Positions 14,133 through 26,100 of a DNA stretch of 64,000 nucleotides are shown here, piece by piece. The notes beneath the pieces were generated by a model. It was not told where the DNA came from and did not search any database. It saw nothing but the letters and a program-made list of their open reading frames with translations. Source of the DNA: Desmodus rotundus. Taxonomy: Eukaryota; Chordata; Mammalia; Chiroptera; Phyllostomidae. The position numbers and the translations under genes are program-made. The DNA lies in NCBI RefSeq assembly GCF_022682495.2, contig NC_071391.1, positions 15,351,680 to 15,415,679 on the forward strand, read 5' to 3'. The first letter of the stretch is position 1. The number at the start of each line of letters is the position of its first letter.

Positions 14133-17100
14133 CAGGGCCCTCCCGTCCCGTCCCTGCCCGCGCCCTCCCCCACTTCGGGGCTCTGGCCGGGCCCGTGTTT
14201 CCCAGGCCCCCAGCCTCCCACTCGACTTTCCTCTTAGGAACCTGGCCTGGGTCAGGGGCCTGACCCTCAGCACTTTCAGCCACCCCCAGTCTGAGGCCCT
14301 GTGGACTGCTGGGAGGGAGGGGACAGCTGGCCCCTGCCCTTCCCGGATCCGGAGGCCGAGACCCCTGCTCCTGGCCAGATGCAGCGGAGGAGGCCGATGG
14401 CCGAGTTTTGCAGCTTCGCATCCATTATAAGCTGAAGACCCTTTCTCCCCACTCCTGCTCCCCCAGCCTGCCTGGTTTGACCACTGAGTCAAGTTTAAAT
14501 TCCCATCGAGACCCAGCAGCAGCTACAGCGCCGTCGCGTCTGTCCTTCCTTCTGTGTGGTCCCCGGTCACTAGTCCCAGGACTGTGTCTGAAGAACAGCC
14601 TCCTGCCCTCCCCTCGGAATCCGACCTCTTGGACCCAAGGCACCTGCCTCCCTTCACCCAGGAGAGCAGAGTCCCGTCCTGGCTGTCCCCTGTGCTGGAC
14701 ATGCCCAGAGGGGGTGGGCAGAGGAGGGGGGAGCGGGAGCCCAAGAGTCCAGCTGCCACCCAGCGATGCTGACACCAGGGGCAAGGGGGAAGCGTTCCCA
14801 CGCCCTCGCACCCCGGAAACTCTGGGTCTGGATGCAGGCCACCTGGGCACCCGTGGTGCTGGAGGAAGAAACGTTTCTAGGGCTACAGGGAGGTGTCCAG
14901 GCAGGGGCGGGGGCCGTGCGCACACTTCTGCTCTCCGGCCCCCTGACTCCCTGGTGCGGGCAGGACGACAGTGGCAGCAGGCAGGTCGGGGCGGCTCTGT
15001 TCTTCCAGGCATCCCCTCCAGGAGGATCTCTCCCTCCCCTGGCCCCATCCTGGCCACTTACTGGGGCTGCTAAGCAGTGTCCTGGCATGGAAAGACCTGG
15101 GACACACAGCCAGGGCCTGGGGGACAGCGGCAGAGGGTCAAGAGCAGGGTGCGGGATTTGTTGGAGGACATGTGCCCGCTCAGCCTCCAGTCCGGTGGGG
15201 TGGCCCTTGAGCTGCCTCAGACTGCCTTTCCCTCATCAGCCATCTCCGGCACACTTCCGTGCCTTCCAGAGCCTTCCACAGTGGGTGGGGCCTCCATGGT
15301 CTTCCAGGCACAGGGCAGGCAGAGCCCACCCCGACACTTCTTCCCCAGGGGTCGGAAGTCTCAGCCCCTCCCTCTCGCCTCTGGAAGGGCCCAGGGGGCT
15401 GAGCACCATGAGTCACTTGCTCTGTTCTAGTTGTGGGGGGCAGGGCACCCTCTGGAAGCAGGGTTTCCTGCCTATAGGAAGGGGCCTCCTTCTGGGGCGG
15501 AAGTCGGGGAGGCTCCACCTCCGCTTGACTTGAGACCTGCGGCTTGTTCGTTCCCAGCCACCACCAAAGCTCATGGCGCTCAGGGCCCCTTGTCCAAGCC
15601 TGGCCCTGGGAGGTCCATGGCAGGTGGGCCCAGGGAGGGGCCCTTGCCTTTTAGATCTTGTCAGTGAGCAGGGCCAGGTCTCCCAGGCAGGCCTGGATGC
15701 AGGACAGCCTCTTGGGTTGGACAGACAGGCGTGGGACCCTCTCCCTTGAGCTGCTCGGGGCTTGGAGGAAACTGCGGTCTTCACCTCAGCCTCGTGTTCT
15801 CATCAGCTCCAGAAGTAGGGCAGGGATGCATCCGGCTTTGGCCTCCCATAGTCAGAGTCGGGCCTCTTTGTGAACCGTCATTCTAAAACCCACCTGCTAG
15901 AAATGACAGGGGTCTTGGACATTAAATTAGATGTTCTCGAAAGCTTGGCTTTCAGGGTTTTGTTCCTTTGAGGACCTTGGGGTGCCTCTCAGGAAGCCTT
16001 TTTCCAGTTCTGAGGTTCACTGAAATAACTCAGACTCCCCAGAATCTAGCCAGGTAAAGGAGGAAATTGCTGACAGCTGGGAACTGTCCCCTGTGTCCTC
16101 CTTAAATGCTCTAGTGGCTAGAAGGACCCAGGCACTTTCACCAAAGGTATTTTCTCACCCAGGAGAGTCTCAGGATACAGAAAAAGCCCCAGAGGAGTGG
16201 GGAGAGAGAGAGGACTCGAAGTAGATTCTTCTGGAAGGGACCCTGGCACTCAGTTCTCTGTGTCTGCTTTCTGGGCGGACTCAACTTATAAATCAGGCAA
16301 ATCTGAACCAAAGCGCCTGAGAAGAAAAAGTATCTGGTAGAGGGAGGCACTATGGCCTGGGTTGCCTGTCCCACCAGAGCCTGGTATTAATGATGCCCAG
16401 GTCCCCGTTCATCTCCCCACAGGTGGCGCCCCAGCCCCAGGCCCGTCCTGCCCTGTCCTGGGGGCATAGAGGGATTACTCTAGTTAGTCCAACCTCTTCA
16501 CAATGGAGGTGAGAAGACCCTGCCCCCCAGTGGAGAAGTGGCCCCCAGCCCCATCTAACCAGAGGCTGACGGAGCAGCCCTGACTGCTGCGCTGGCTCTG
16601 ATGGCCTCAGGGCCTTTGTGGGCAGCTGGTGTGTGGAGCACCCCTGGGCCTTGCACCGCACCCAGCAGCTCAGCCCTCTGCCTGAGTGCCATCCCCACCC
16701 CTCCCAAGGCTTCTCTCTCGTCCGGTAGGCCCAGGTCTTCAGTGTTTCAGGGTGGGAGGCATCCCGAAGCGTCTGTGATGAGTAAGCAAGCTTTGGGGAC
16801 TTTGCTGGGCTGGTGGCTTCCTCAGGAAGGCAGGCAGACGGGAGAGTCCACCTGCTCTGTGGGTCCCCATAAGCAAATACGCTGGAAGAGGTGAAGATCT
16901 CCTTTGGCTACTTGCCTAAGATCTCAACGGAGATGGACACACAAACCTGAGGTGCCAGGTAGCAGGTAGACCGATGGGCAGCCTCCCCAGCGCCGAGAGC
17001 CTCTCTTCCCTCCTGGGAGTGTGTCTGCAGCCAGGGCTTGACCTATGGTGCTACCAGGCTCACCTGCTGTCATCCCTCCCAGGCACAGGAGGAGCAGGCT

Positions 17101-18250
17101 CTGGGGGCGGGCACACGGGGAGGCTTGCCCCCAGGTCCTCAATGGCACTAGCAGGACACGGGCTTTGTGACTTTCCCAGAGTTCTCTCCCCTATACTTGA
17201 TTCTCAGCTCTCACTGCCAGGCCCCAGCTTTGGAAAGCATGGTGGCCGGGTTAGTTCAAAGATGCTGTGGGAGGTGGGGGGGCAGCAACTGTGAGGTGGG
17301 CCCCAGCACACACTGCTGTGGCCACGTTGGGCCCAGCTCCAGTGCCCTTCCCGCCCTCATTTCTGCTGGGTAGACAAGAAGGACTTTCCCATGAAAGCAA
17401 CTGGGTATCCTGCTCACGCAGCCATTCTCTCCCCTGGGTTGTGGGGAGACCAGCCTGAGAGCCACTCTGGGGCTTCTGGTCAGCTTGACGGTTCCGATGG
17501 TCAGAGGCAGAGGCCACAAGGCCTCGCGGGGGGAGGATGGCTGGCAAACTGGCCCCCAGGCTGATAATCCACAACCCTCAAAGAGAACAGTGAGGAGACC
17601 ACACAAACCCCACTTCTCAAGGTTACACCAACCCACTGTGCTTCTGGAAGGATGCTGTCGGGTGGGAAGGTGGCCCAGTGAACATGACGTCACGGAATCT
17701 CGCCCGCCCCCTCCCCCTTCACTTACGGACGTAGAGCTAGGCCTTTGTACTACTGATTTGGAAGGGCAGCGTCGAGTGTCTAACAGTCTGGGCGTGCAGC
17801 GGTGGGAACGAGAGCTGAGTGCTAGAAGGAACATGAACCTCAACCAATACTGACCGTTCTCCTTGTAAGATACTTTAACCTTGTATAAATGCAACGTTTC
17901 CTTTAGCTTAATGGCCTGGGTGGATATTAAAAATATATATTAAAGATCCATGAAAATTTCAGAAAAAAAAAGTATAAAAAAATGAGGTCGGTTCCATAAA
18001 GTTTTACTGCCTATACCACCATGTAACTACATTACAGCAAAATATTAATAGAAACGTTCTTGCCTTTGAAGTAAGTTATTGCACTTACATCTTTCTGGGG
18101 AGGGAGGGGGACATTGAGGAGGAGGGGCCCGGGCGTGGGGCCAGACGGAGAGCAGAAGCAGCCGGACGCCCCCCGCCCACCCTTGACCGGGCACAGCCCG
18201 AACTGTCTGTTTGGTGGTTGTTTGCAATAAACTCCTTCTCCTTCCTCCTC
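14133..18250 (+). other. ALX4: ALX4 3' untranslated region
   Basis: There is no further acceptor or coding homology after the stop. The first hit that combines an AATAAA with a downstream T/GT-rich element is at 18226, which gives a UTR of about 4.1 kb, comparable with the long 3'UTR I recall for human ALX4. The first 3.5 kb are GC-rich. The last 400 bp (from about 17860) turn sharply AT-rich, with ATATATATTAAAG, TATAAAAAAATG and AAAATATTAATAG, as conserved 3'UTR ends often do. A perfect CRE palindrome TGACGTCA sits at 17685-17692. I see no recognisable interspersed repeats. Earlier cleavage sites (for example ATTAAA near 15921 and 17939) cannot be excluded. Confidence 0.75.
18226..18231 (+). 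terminator. ALX4: ALX4 polyadenylation signal
   Basis: AATAAA in the context TTTGCAATAAACTCC. It is followed within 40 bp by TGTCTGTTTTGTTCC, a typical downstream GU-rich element. Cleavage would fall near 18245-18255. Confidence 0.7.
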
Positions 18251-19839
18251 GCAACTGGAACCTGTCTGTTTTGTTCCTGACTTGTGACAGATGAAATGTG
18301 ATCAGAGGGGCCTCTGAAATCTCACGTTAATTGAAGTGGGCAAAAAATACTAACAGTGCCCTTTTGAACCGCTGACACAGTACAGGGTGGATTACCAGGG
18401 CTCGATTAACAACAGGTGGCCGGCCAGGGCTCCTGCACATGGAGGGGTGCGTGGCCTGTGAGGCTCTGGGACAGTCCCCTTGATCCCAGAGGACCTGCCT
18501 GCACAGCTGGAGGGGGCAGGGAGAAGCAGGGCTACCAGAGCCCGCTTGTCAGGCAGCAAAATGGGGTCCCAGCAGCAGCTCCTTGGCACTCCTGCATCTT
18601 GGGTGTGCTCAGCACAGCCTGCGCCTCCGGGCCCTCACAGCTGGCGTGGCAGTCCCTCCATGTCCTTGAGTGCCGGAGCCTGGCTGCTTGGCGCAGAGCG
18701 CAGGACAGGCCTCCAGCACAGGCAGGTCTCAGACCTGGCTCTCCCTCTTAGTGGCTGAGAGAACTCTCAGGAGATACGGCCAGATGATTTTCAGAGCAAC
18801 ACTCTTAAAAACAAATGATGAAGCAGGAAGGGGCCCAGGTGGGGCTCTGCTGCAGGAGAGTGCTCTCCTGCTTTCCAGAGTGAAGGTGACTCTAGGAAGA
18901 GGCAAGCAGCCTCCAGGAACCTCTGTGTGGAGAAGAGAGGGGAATCATCTTCACTCCCCAAACCTGCTGAGGCTCAGGCCTGCCATCTGAAGGAGGGGTG
19001 TAAGCCCCGTCCTTGAGGGAAGGTTAAATGAGAACACACACATGGGCTCATGGGCCCGTGAATCGGCAGAAAGTCTCAACTTGGCTGGTGGGGCGTGGGT
19101 GGTGCAGTCAGTGAGGGCCTTCTTCCCTATACATGCCCATTCTCGCACACCCAGCAGCTGAGGAACAGCAGGCCCCCCACAAACAGCCTGTTCCCCGCAC
19201 AGGGCTCACTGCAAACTGTGTGTATGCTCCGCGTGTCTATGTGTCAGTTGCAGAGACAATGGGTGTGAGAGCTGACATTTTCCCAGGAACTCTGATTCCA
19301 AACAGATTTTTTTCAGCTCAGCACAGACCAACAGGCTTGAGGAAGGGCCAACTTCCGAAAGGAGCTTCGGTTTACGGCCATGTGCATACCACGTGCTAAG
19401 GTGTTGAGCAAACCCACTGTGGGCCTGCATGAGGTCCCCCCGGCACCCTGGTCAGGGCGGGGTCCAGCTGTGCAGAGGCTGCAATGTTCCCACCACGTCT
19501 CCTGGGGCTTCTCTTTTGGTTACCCCACAAACCCCCTCCCCAACCCTCTCTAGTCCTTTACCCGCACTACCTCTGTAATTCCCAAGCTCTGTGGGAAAGG
19601 AGGAGCCAGCTGTTGCTATGACTTTAAGGCCAAGCTACAACACGGAGAATGAAAACAAATGAGTGTGTGTGTGTTGGAGCGACAAGGGAAGGGGTAGAGC
19701 CCGAGGAAGGATGAAACACAAAGGCCGCCCACCGCTCCCCTCCAGGATGGGTTTGGCTGGAGAGCTCTGTGCAGATGTGAGTGTGGGGAAGGACTGGCCA
19801 GGAAGCTGCGTGGTGATGTGACAGACAGACGGAAGACCC

Positions 19840-20000
19840 AGACTTAGGACCTGAGTTTGCAACGTGTTAGCTTGGTTACTTTAGGCAAGCCACTAAAATT
19901 CTCTAATTTTCAGTTTCTTCTTCTGTAAAATGGGAGTACCAACTCTTTCCTGCTTATCTTATAAGGTGGTTTTGAAGTCCAAAGTGCTGAAAATGTTTGC
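19840..20000 (+). mobile_element. MIR SINE relic
   Basis: A plus-strand MIR: GTTACTTTAGGCAAGCCACT, then TTCAGTTTCTTCTTCTGTAA AATGGGAG, followed by a degraded 3' part with AAGGTGGTTTTGAAG and AAAGTGCTGAAAATG. Confidence 0.75.
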
Positions 20001-20264
20001 ACATGGAGAAGAGCTGTAGAGATGGGAGGAGTTGTGCACTCCGGTGACTGGGGAGGGCCCTGGGGCTCGACTTCAGTCCAAGCGGGAAGGGCAGGGTGCC
20101 AAAGTCTGCAGGACGGGTTCACCAAGGATGTCACCATACAATGAAGCACCGGGAACCCCTGATACTATATTCATGAGATTGGCAAGGGACCTGGGGGCGA
20201 GCAGTGCATTCGCCTGCTCCACGCTGAAGGTGCTGGCAGGCCTGGTTTCCTATGAGGCCTCCCT

Positions 20265-20455
20265 TCCGGGCCTGCAGACGGCTGCCTCCTCACATGGCCT
20301 TCCCTCCGTGCTCACACAGAGAGAGCTCTGGTGTCTCTTCCTTTTTTAATAAGAACACCAGTCCTATCAAATTGAGACCCCACCCTTATAACCTCACTTA
20401 ACCTTTATTACCTCCTCACAGGCCCTGCCAGGGTTAGTGAGGGTGCCAATATGTG
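20265..20455 (+). mobile_element. ancient interspersed repeat, family not assigned
   Basis: Recognisable blocks are CTCACATGGCCTTCCCTCCG, GAGAGAGCTCTGGTGTCTCT, AAGAACACCAGTCCTATC, CCCCACCCTTATAACCTCAC and CAATATGTGAA. The same set of words occurs in the repeat at 44505-44905, so the two are copies of one mammalian family. I recognise the pattern as a common mammalian repeat but cannot name the family with confidence. Confidence 0.6.
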
Positions 20456-20659
20456 AAGTGCTCGAGGGTATGTGATTCGGTCTGCAACAAGCAGCCACTC
20501 TTCCCTCGCCTTGTCCCAAAGGGCCTCGGAGGGTCCAGTAAGTTCCCAGATGGGCCCAGCAACCACCTGGTTCAGGGCTGAGTCACTTTCTACCTAGACT
20601 ACTGCCAAGGGGTTACATCCCACCCTAGTCCTGCCCGGCTCCACTTCATCAATACTGAC

Positions 20660-21110
20660 GCCACGTGTCAGTGCTGAAGACCCGCCCTCGTCACATCCCT
20701 AACCGTTCATCGGAAAAGCCTTCACGCAGACGAGCATCCCAGCTCATGTTTAGCCCTCAGCTATCCAGCCTCACCATTTCTAACTCCCCACCCTGGACTC
20801 AGTGCTCCTGCAAACCCAGGACATCCGGTCCGCCTAATGCTCACCTGCACCTGCTCCTTCTCCAAAGCTCCCCATAGCCTCAAGTGCCAGCTCCTTCAGC
20901 AGGTCAGAGTGACCACACCGTCCTTCCATAGCAGGGAATGTGCAATGCTGCCTTACTCCTGCACGGTCTCATTAGATAGGACGGTGAGGGACTTATCTCT
21001 GGTCCGCACTGATACAATGATAAGCTCCTTGAAGGCAGAAATGCTGTCTTTGTCACCTGTTTATCTGGACCACCTGGCCCAGTATCCTACAAGCACTTGC
21101 TGTGTCAGCT
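20660..21110 (+). mobile_element. L2 LINE 3'-end relic
   Basis: It ends with the L2-type 'ATAAGCTCCTTGAAGGCAGA AATGCTGTCTTTGTC', preceded by pyrimidine-rich sequence of the L2 3' domain. Divergence is high. A VES SINE sits about 45 bp downstream. Confidence 0.55.
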
Positions 21111-21154
21111 AGATGGCTGGCAAGTCTGCATTCCAAATCAGGAACACCGCAGAG

Positions 21155-21368
21155 CCCTGGCTGGTGCGCATCCATGGACTGGGTGTTGTCCAGCAAACCA
21201 AAAGGTCACGGGTTTGATTCCCCGTCAGGGCACAGGCTTGGGTTGTGGGCCAGGTCCCAGGTTGGGGATGTGCAGAGGCAACCAATTAATGTTTCTCTCC
21301 CCCTCTTTCTCCCTCCCTTCCCTTCTCTCTAAAAAATAAAGAAATAAAATCTTTTTTTAAAAAAAAAA
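21155..21368 (+). mobile_element. VES-type bat SINE
   Basis: The head CCCTGGCTGGTGCGCATCC, the B-box-like GGTTTGATTCCCC, GGGTTGTGGGCCAGGTCCC, the pyrimidine block TCTCCCTCCCTTCCCTTCTC and an A-rich tail with AATAAAATC are all present. It is in the same orientation and subfamily as the copy at 1401. Confidence 0.9.
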
Positions 21369-22943
21369 GTGCAGCAGAAAACACTACACAGAGGCACCAG
21401 AAGGGAAAGCAGCCCAGATCCCGAGGCCCTAGGCAGTCATCCAGGTCCAAGCGGGAAAGATACCACCAATTCACGACCAAACCGAGAAATTGTGAAAGGT
21501 GACGAATTTTAACCACCTTTTAAAAACAATCATCTGTATTGAGGTGTAAGTTAGGCAACACAAAATGTACCAATTTTAAGTGTAGAGTTGGATCAGTTTG
21601 GACAAATGCACATACACATGTAACCGTCACCTCAATCAAAATGTAAAACCTGCCCCTCACCCCCCAAAATTCCCTGGGGCCCCACCCAGGCAATCCCCAG
21701 ACCCAGGCAACTGGGAATCTACTTTCCTGGTGTTGCCCGCTGCAGACCTCCCTCCAAGTGGGGCGGATTTGCGCTCCTCAGAGTGCGTGTGTAGGCGCAC
21801 CCGGGGGGCACGCTTTTGTGTCTGGCTTCTTCTGCTCGTCTCTTCTGGAAGCTCATCCATGTTGCGTGGCTCAGCAGCTCATTGTAACTGTTGCTTCGTC
21901 ACGTTCCACTGAATGGATGACCGCTATTTGTCCGTCTGTCCTTCTGTTGTTGGACATCTGAGTTGGTTCCAGTTTTGGGCTGTTATGAATAAAGCTGCTA
22001 TGAATGGGCATGGAATTTTGTCAAAGGTCTGTTCTAGATCTCTTCAAATAACTGTGTGGTTACTCTCCTTTATTCTATCAATACTGTGAACTGTATTGAT
22101 TGATTTTCAAGTGTCAGAGCAACCCTGCGTTCTGTGGTACTACCCTCTCCATACACTGCTGCATTCAGTTTGCTAGTATTTTGTTAAGGATCTCGTGTCT
22201 CTGTCCAAGAGGGCTAGGCTATTCTGTTGGTCTGCAGTTTTCTTTTGTTGTAATGTTCTTGTCTGGCTTTAGTGTCAAGGGTAATAATGGCCACATCAAA
22301 TGAACTGGGACATATTTCTTCCTCTTCTGTTTCCTGAAAAGAGTTTGTATAGGATTGGTATTATGTCTTCCTTAATTGTTGGATAGAATTTGCTAGTAAA
22401 GCTATATGATTTGGGTTTTTCTTTGCGGGAAGTTTTAAGTTATGGATTTGATTGCTTTAACAGATACAGCGCTCTTCAGATTTCATTTCTTCTTGAGGCA
22501 GTTTTGTCAGTTCTTGTCTTTCAAGGATTGTGTTCATTTCACCTATGTTTTAGAATTCATCGGTATAAAATTGTTCATATGTGTTCCCCTGTTAAAATGT
22601 TTAGAATCTGTACCAATGTCCCCTCTTTGATTCCTGATACCAATAATTTGTATCTTCTCTTTTTTACCTTGAACAGGCTGGAACATTTATTGATCTTTTT
22701 AAAGAACCAGTTTTTGTTTGATTTTTCTCATTTGTTTGTCCATTTTTCTATTCCATTTACTTCCACTCTCATTGTCATTCTGTCTTCTACTTATATTGGA
22801 CTTAATTTGCTGAAGTTTAAGGCAGAAGCTTAAATTCACTGATGCCAGTTCTTTCTTCATTTCTCATATAAGTACTTTAAGGTATACATCTTCAAGTACT
22901 CCACCCCACACATTGTGTTTTCATCTTGGTCCAAAATATTTTT

Positions 22944-23118
22944 GACCTGGTCAGGTAGCTCAGTTGGTTACAGCATTGTCCCAATACACCAAGGTTGCAG
23001 GTTCAAGTCCTGGTCAGAGCATATACAAGAATCAACCAATGAATACATATGTAAGTGGAATAACAATCTCTCTCTTCCTTCCTCTCTCTCTAAAAAAATC
23101 AATTAAAAATTTAAAAAC
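22944..23118 (+). mobile_element. VES-type SINE with target-site duplication
   Basis: The tRNA-like head GACCTGGTCAGGTAGCTCAG is followed by TTGCAGGTTCAAGTCC, then ATACAAGAATCAACCAATGA and a (CT)n block ending in an A-rich tail. It is flanked by the perfect 10-bp duplication AAAATATTTT (22933-22942 and 23119-23128). It belongs to a different VES subfamily from the 1401 copy. It is inserted in the antisense L1. Confidence 0.88.
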
Positions 23119-23726
23119 AAAATATTTTAAAATTTCATTTGCATTTTTTATTAACCTCTGATTTAGAAATATGTTAATTTCCAACTATTGGGGATTTTCC
23201 CAGGTATCTGTTATGGATTTCGAGTTTAATTCCATTGTGATCAGAGAGCGTATTTGTTTTCATTTCCTCTAAAACTACTGAAAATCATATAATGCAACTA
23301 ATTTGTGGTGAATCTTGCATGTGCAGTTGAGAAGAATGTGTATTCACTTATCGGTGGATAAAGTATTCTGTAACTGTCATTAAGCCAGGGGTGGTCATCT
23401 AGATGTCAGGTTCTTCTGTCAACTTGTCTTATCAGTAACTAAGAGAGGAGTATGGAACTATCCCAATATAATTGCGAATTTTCTATTTGCTTTCAGTTGT
23501 TAAGTTTTTGCTTTATATATTTTGAAGTACTATTAGGCAGTGCCTACACATTTAAGGTAACCATTCTTTGTTCTTGAATTGACTCCCTTATCATTATAAA
23601 ATATTCCTTTTTCCATGGCTATATTCCTTGTTTTGAAGTTTATTTTATCCTTTATTGGTACAATCGCTCCCACTTTTTTATGGTTAATGTTTATCTAGTG
23701 TATCTTTTCTATTGTTTTATTTTTTT

Positions 23727-23935
23727 AAAAAAGGATTTTACTTATTTATTTTTAGAGAGGGAGGAAGGGAGGGAGAAAGAGAGGAAGAGAAACATCAATG
23801 TGTAGTTGCCTCTCACATATCCCCAACTGGGGATCTGGTCCACAACCCAGGCATGTGCCCTGACCGGGAATTGAACCAGTGACCTTTCAGTTCACAGGCC
23901 AGCACTCAATCCACTGAGCCACACACCAGCTAGGG
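23727..23935 (-). mobile_element. VES-type SINE, antisense, with target-site duplication
   Basis: The reverse-complement VES reads AAAAAAGGATTTTACTTATT, then a GA-rich block (GAGGAAGGGAGGGAGAAAGA), TGGTCCACAACCCAGGCATG, CCTGACCGGGAATTGAACC and CACCAGCTAGGG. Flanks TTTTATTTTTT(T)AAA at 23715 and 23941 are a target-site duplication that differs by one T. It is inserted in the antisense L1. Confidence 0.88.
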
Positions 23936-24299
23936 TCCCCTTTTATTTTTTAAACTGTATTTTACAGTGATTTCCTTGTAGACCATGTAAAATTGTTCTT
24001 GTTGATTAATTCAGAATAATCTCTGCCTTTTACCTAGGATGTTTAGAACATTTAAATTTAATGTAATTATTGATATGTTTGGGTTTAAGTCTACTTTCTT
24101 GCTTTTTTTATTTGTTACCTCTGTTCTTTGTTTACTCTTCTTTTCATGCCCTTAAATAATATTTTTCTGGCATCTCCAGCATTGTCTTATTAGCTATGCC
24201 TTTAAAAAATGGGTTTTTTTGGATATGGCTGTATCACGGTCTATCTTAAATATATCTTCCTAACTCACTGGCAACTTGCCAGTCTCCGTTCCTGGTCCT

Positions 24300-25345
24300 T
24301 CCTTTTCTTTCCTACTTGTACATGTTAGAGCAGGCCCAGTAATCAGGCCCCAGTCCTTCTTTTCTTCTCTGCTTATACTGACTCTCTGGGTAATCTTTTC
24401 TGGTCCTATGATTCTAAATCCCATGTATATTTTTGGGCCTACCTTTTCCTGAGCTCTAAATATGTTTACATTATACTACCCCTCTGATGTCTAATAGACA
24501 CCTCAAACCTAGCACGTCTAAAGCACAGCTCTCGATTTTCCCTGCCCTCACCCCTGCCAGCCTACTATATTTCAGTTACTGGTATCACTCACTTAGCTGG
24601 GAATCCTCTATTGTTTTTAACTATATTCATCAGTAGCTCCAATCAATTCTACTCCCAACGTAACTTCTCGCCACCTCTGCTCCTGCCATCCTCGGCTAAG
24701 ACCCTGGTGCCTTTGACTTGGACTCCCTAAAATACCCTCCTTTCATTCTTACTCCCTACAGCCTATTCTCCACCCAGTACCTGAAATGATTTAAAAAAAA
24801 TTACCAATCAGATGTCATTCCTTTGCTTAAAACCTTTCAGTGTCTTCCCATCACACCCACAGTAAAAATTTAGAATCTTTTTGGCCTACACAGTCCTAAC
24901 AGTTTGGCCCCGGCCCACTTTTCTGCCACCACCTTTACCGTGCTCCCCGCACTCAACACACAGCAGCCACACCAGGGTTCTAGCTGTTCTTAAAACCACC
25001 TGCCTGAAGGCCTTTATGCTGGCTCTTCCCTCTGCCTGGTGTCCTCATGGTCCCCTCCTTCTAACACTCCGATCTGTGCTAAAGTGTCACTTCTGACCAA
25101 CCCGTCTAAAATACCTCCTCATGCCCACGTCGCTGTCTGTCTCCCCTAACGGGGCTCCATTTTCTTCGTGGCATCTGGGACCATTTCAGATCACATTCAT
25201 CTCCTTGTTTTGGTTGCCTTCGTTCTCAGGATGCAAACTTGACGAGGGCAAGTGCTTTGTTGTGTTCAGTGCAGCGTCCTCCCACTGAGAACAGTATCTG
25301 GCATATAGTAAGTGCTCCACAAATATTTCTTAAGAGAATCCATCA
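24300..25345 (+). mobile_element. L2 LINE, long 3' relic
   Basis: Long collinear L2 similarity: 'GATGTCTAATAGACACCTCA AAC', 'CAGATGTCATTCCTTTGCTT', 'CTTCCCTCTGCCTGGTGTCC', and a 3' end with 'CTGGCATATAGTAAGTGCTC' and AAATATTTCTTAAGAGAATC. It covers about 1 kb of the ORF2 end and 3'UTR. It is ancient and non-coding. Confidence 0.75.
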
Positions 25346-25815
25346 CATCAGATGTTTTGAGTTGATAGACTAAAATTCTCCTGGTCCTTTCCCTGAACGT
25401 GAACTAAATCTGGTAGTTAGATGCAATTCTCCTCACCAATAGACTTCAAGGTTCAGGTTGTGTCTGCAAAGAGATTTCTCTACTTGCCAGACTAATCCAT
25501 CCTAAGAAGACAGGGATCATTAGCCCAAGTTCTGAGAGACGATGCTGTGTCCAGCTCACAGTCCCACTGGATACATTTGATGTATTCACAAAGCCCGAAG
25601 CAGCCAGAAGTCACTCCTTAGGAACGCCTGACTTAGAGCATTTCCAAATTTCCAGACCTCCACACAGCACTGGGCTGTCGGATGTTTCACTTTTCCCCGA
25701 TGTCTCCGGTCATCCCCTCCACTGAGATGGTGTTGCCAGGGGGCCGAAGGAGCATCACTCTGCTGTTAACGGAGAGTCCTCCTCACAACGTCTACAGAAG
25801 CGCCAAGGTGCGACT

Positions 25816-26100
25816 GGCAACTGGAAGGTGCTATGAGAGAGGGAGAAATGTCCTTGCATCTTCTAGGCCAGCGGTGTCAAACTCATTTCACCAGGGGCCA
25901 CATCAACCTTGTGGTTGCCTTCAAAGGGCCGAAATAATTTTAGGACTGTATAAATGTAACTACGCCTTAACTGTTAAGGAGTGGAAATTACATTCGGACC
26001 TTTGAAGGCAACTGCGGGGCTGGTGGTCCCTAGTGAAAATGAGTCTGACACCCCTGCTCTAGGCATTGGAAAAGATGGAGTTAATGGAGCTCTCATTTGG
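25816..26100 (+). repeat. duplicated segment, copy A (carries the MITE)
   Basis: The flanks of the hAT element, GGAAGGTGCTATGAGA...CCTTGCATCTTCTAGGC and GATGGAGTTAATGGAGCTCT CATTTGG, align with copy B at 26897-26980. About 85 bp of similarity is detectable outside the element. It is either a local duplication or two copies of an unnamed repeat. Confidence 0.75.
25869..26056. mobile_element. hAT-type MITE (non-autonomous DNA transposon)
   Basis: An element of 188 bp with terminal inverted repeats: CAGCGGTGTCAAACTCATTT at the left and the inverse ending GAGTCTGACACCCCTG at the right. Internally it is a long imperfect palindrome, with matching GCCTTCAAAGGGCCGAAAT and TCGGACCTTTGAAGGCAAC arms. 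It is flanked by an 8-bp duplication with one mismatch (TTCTAGGC and CTCTAGGC), as expected for hAT. A diverged copy of the target without the element is at 26897-26980. No transposase is encoded. Confidence 0.88.

Larger units (their letters stand above)
21530..24240 (-). mobile_element. L1 LINE fragment, antisense, interrupted by two SINEs
   Basis: The plus strand reads as the reverse complement of an old L1. The 3'UTR 'TGTATTGAGGTGTAAG' comes first (21530), then the ORF2 3' end (TGTTATGAATAAAGCTGCTA). A jump follows to more internal ORF2 sequence (TATTTTGTTAAGGATCTCG and ACCAGTTTTTGTTTGATTTT), ending with 'GTAATTATTGATATGTTTGGG' and 'TCTTATTAGCTATGCC'. The reading frames are broken, so it is inactive. 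The junction near 22050 implies an internal deletion or a chimera. VES SINEs at 22944 and 23727 inserted later. Confidence 0.85.

Noticed and set aside
14766..15533. Open frame of 255 codons after ALX4
   Set aside because: It lies in the ALX4 3'UTR, has equally long frames on the opposite strand and resembles no protein.
22390..22833. Open frame of 147 codons
   Set aside because: This is the antisense strand of an L1 ORF2 fragment, which gives Phe/Leu/Ser-rich nonsense.
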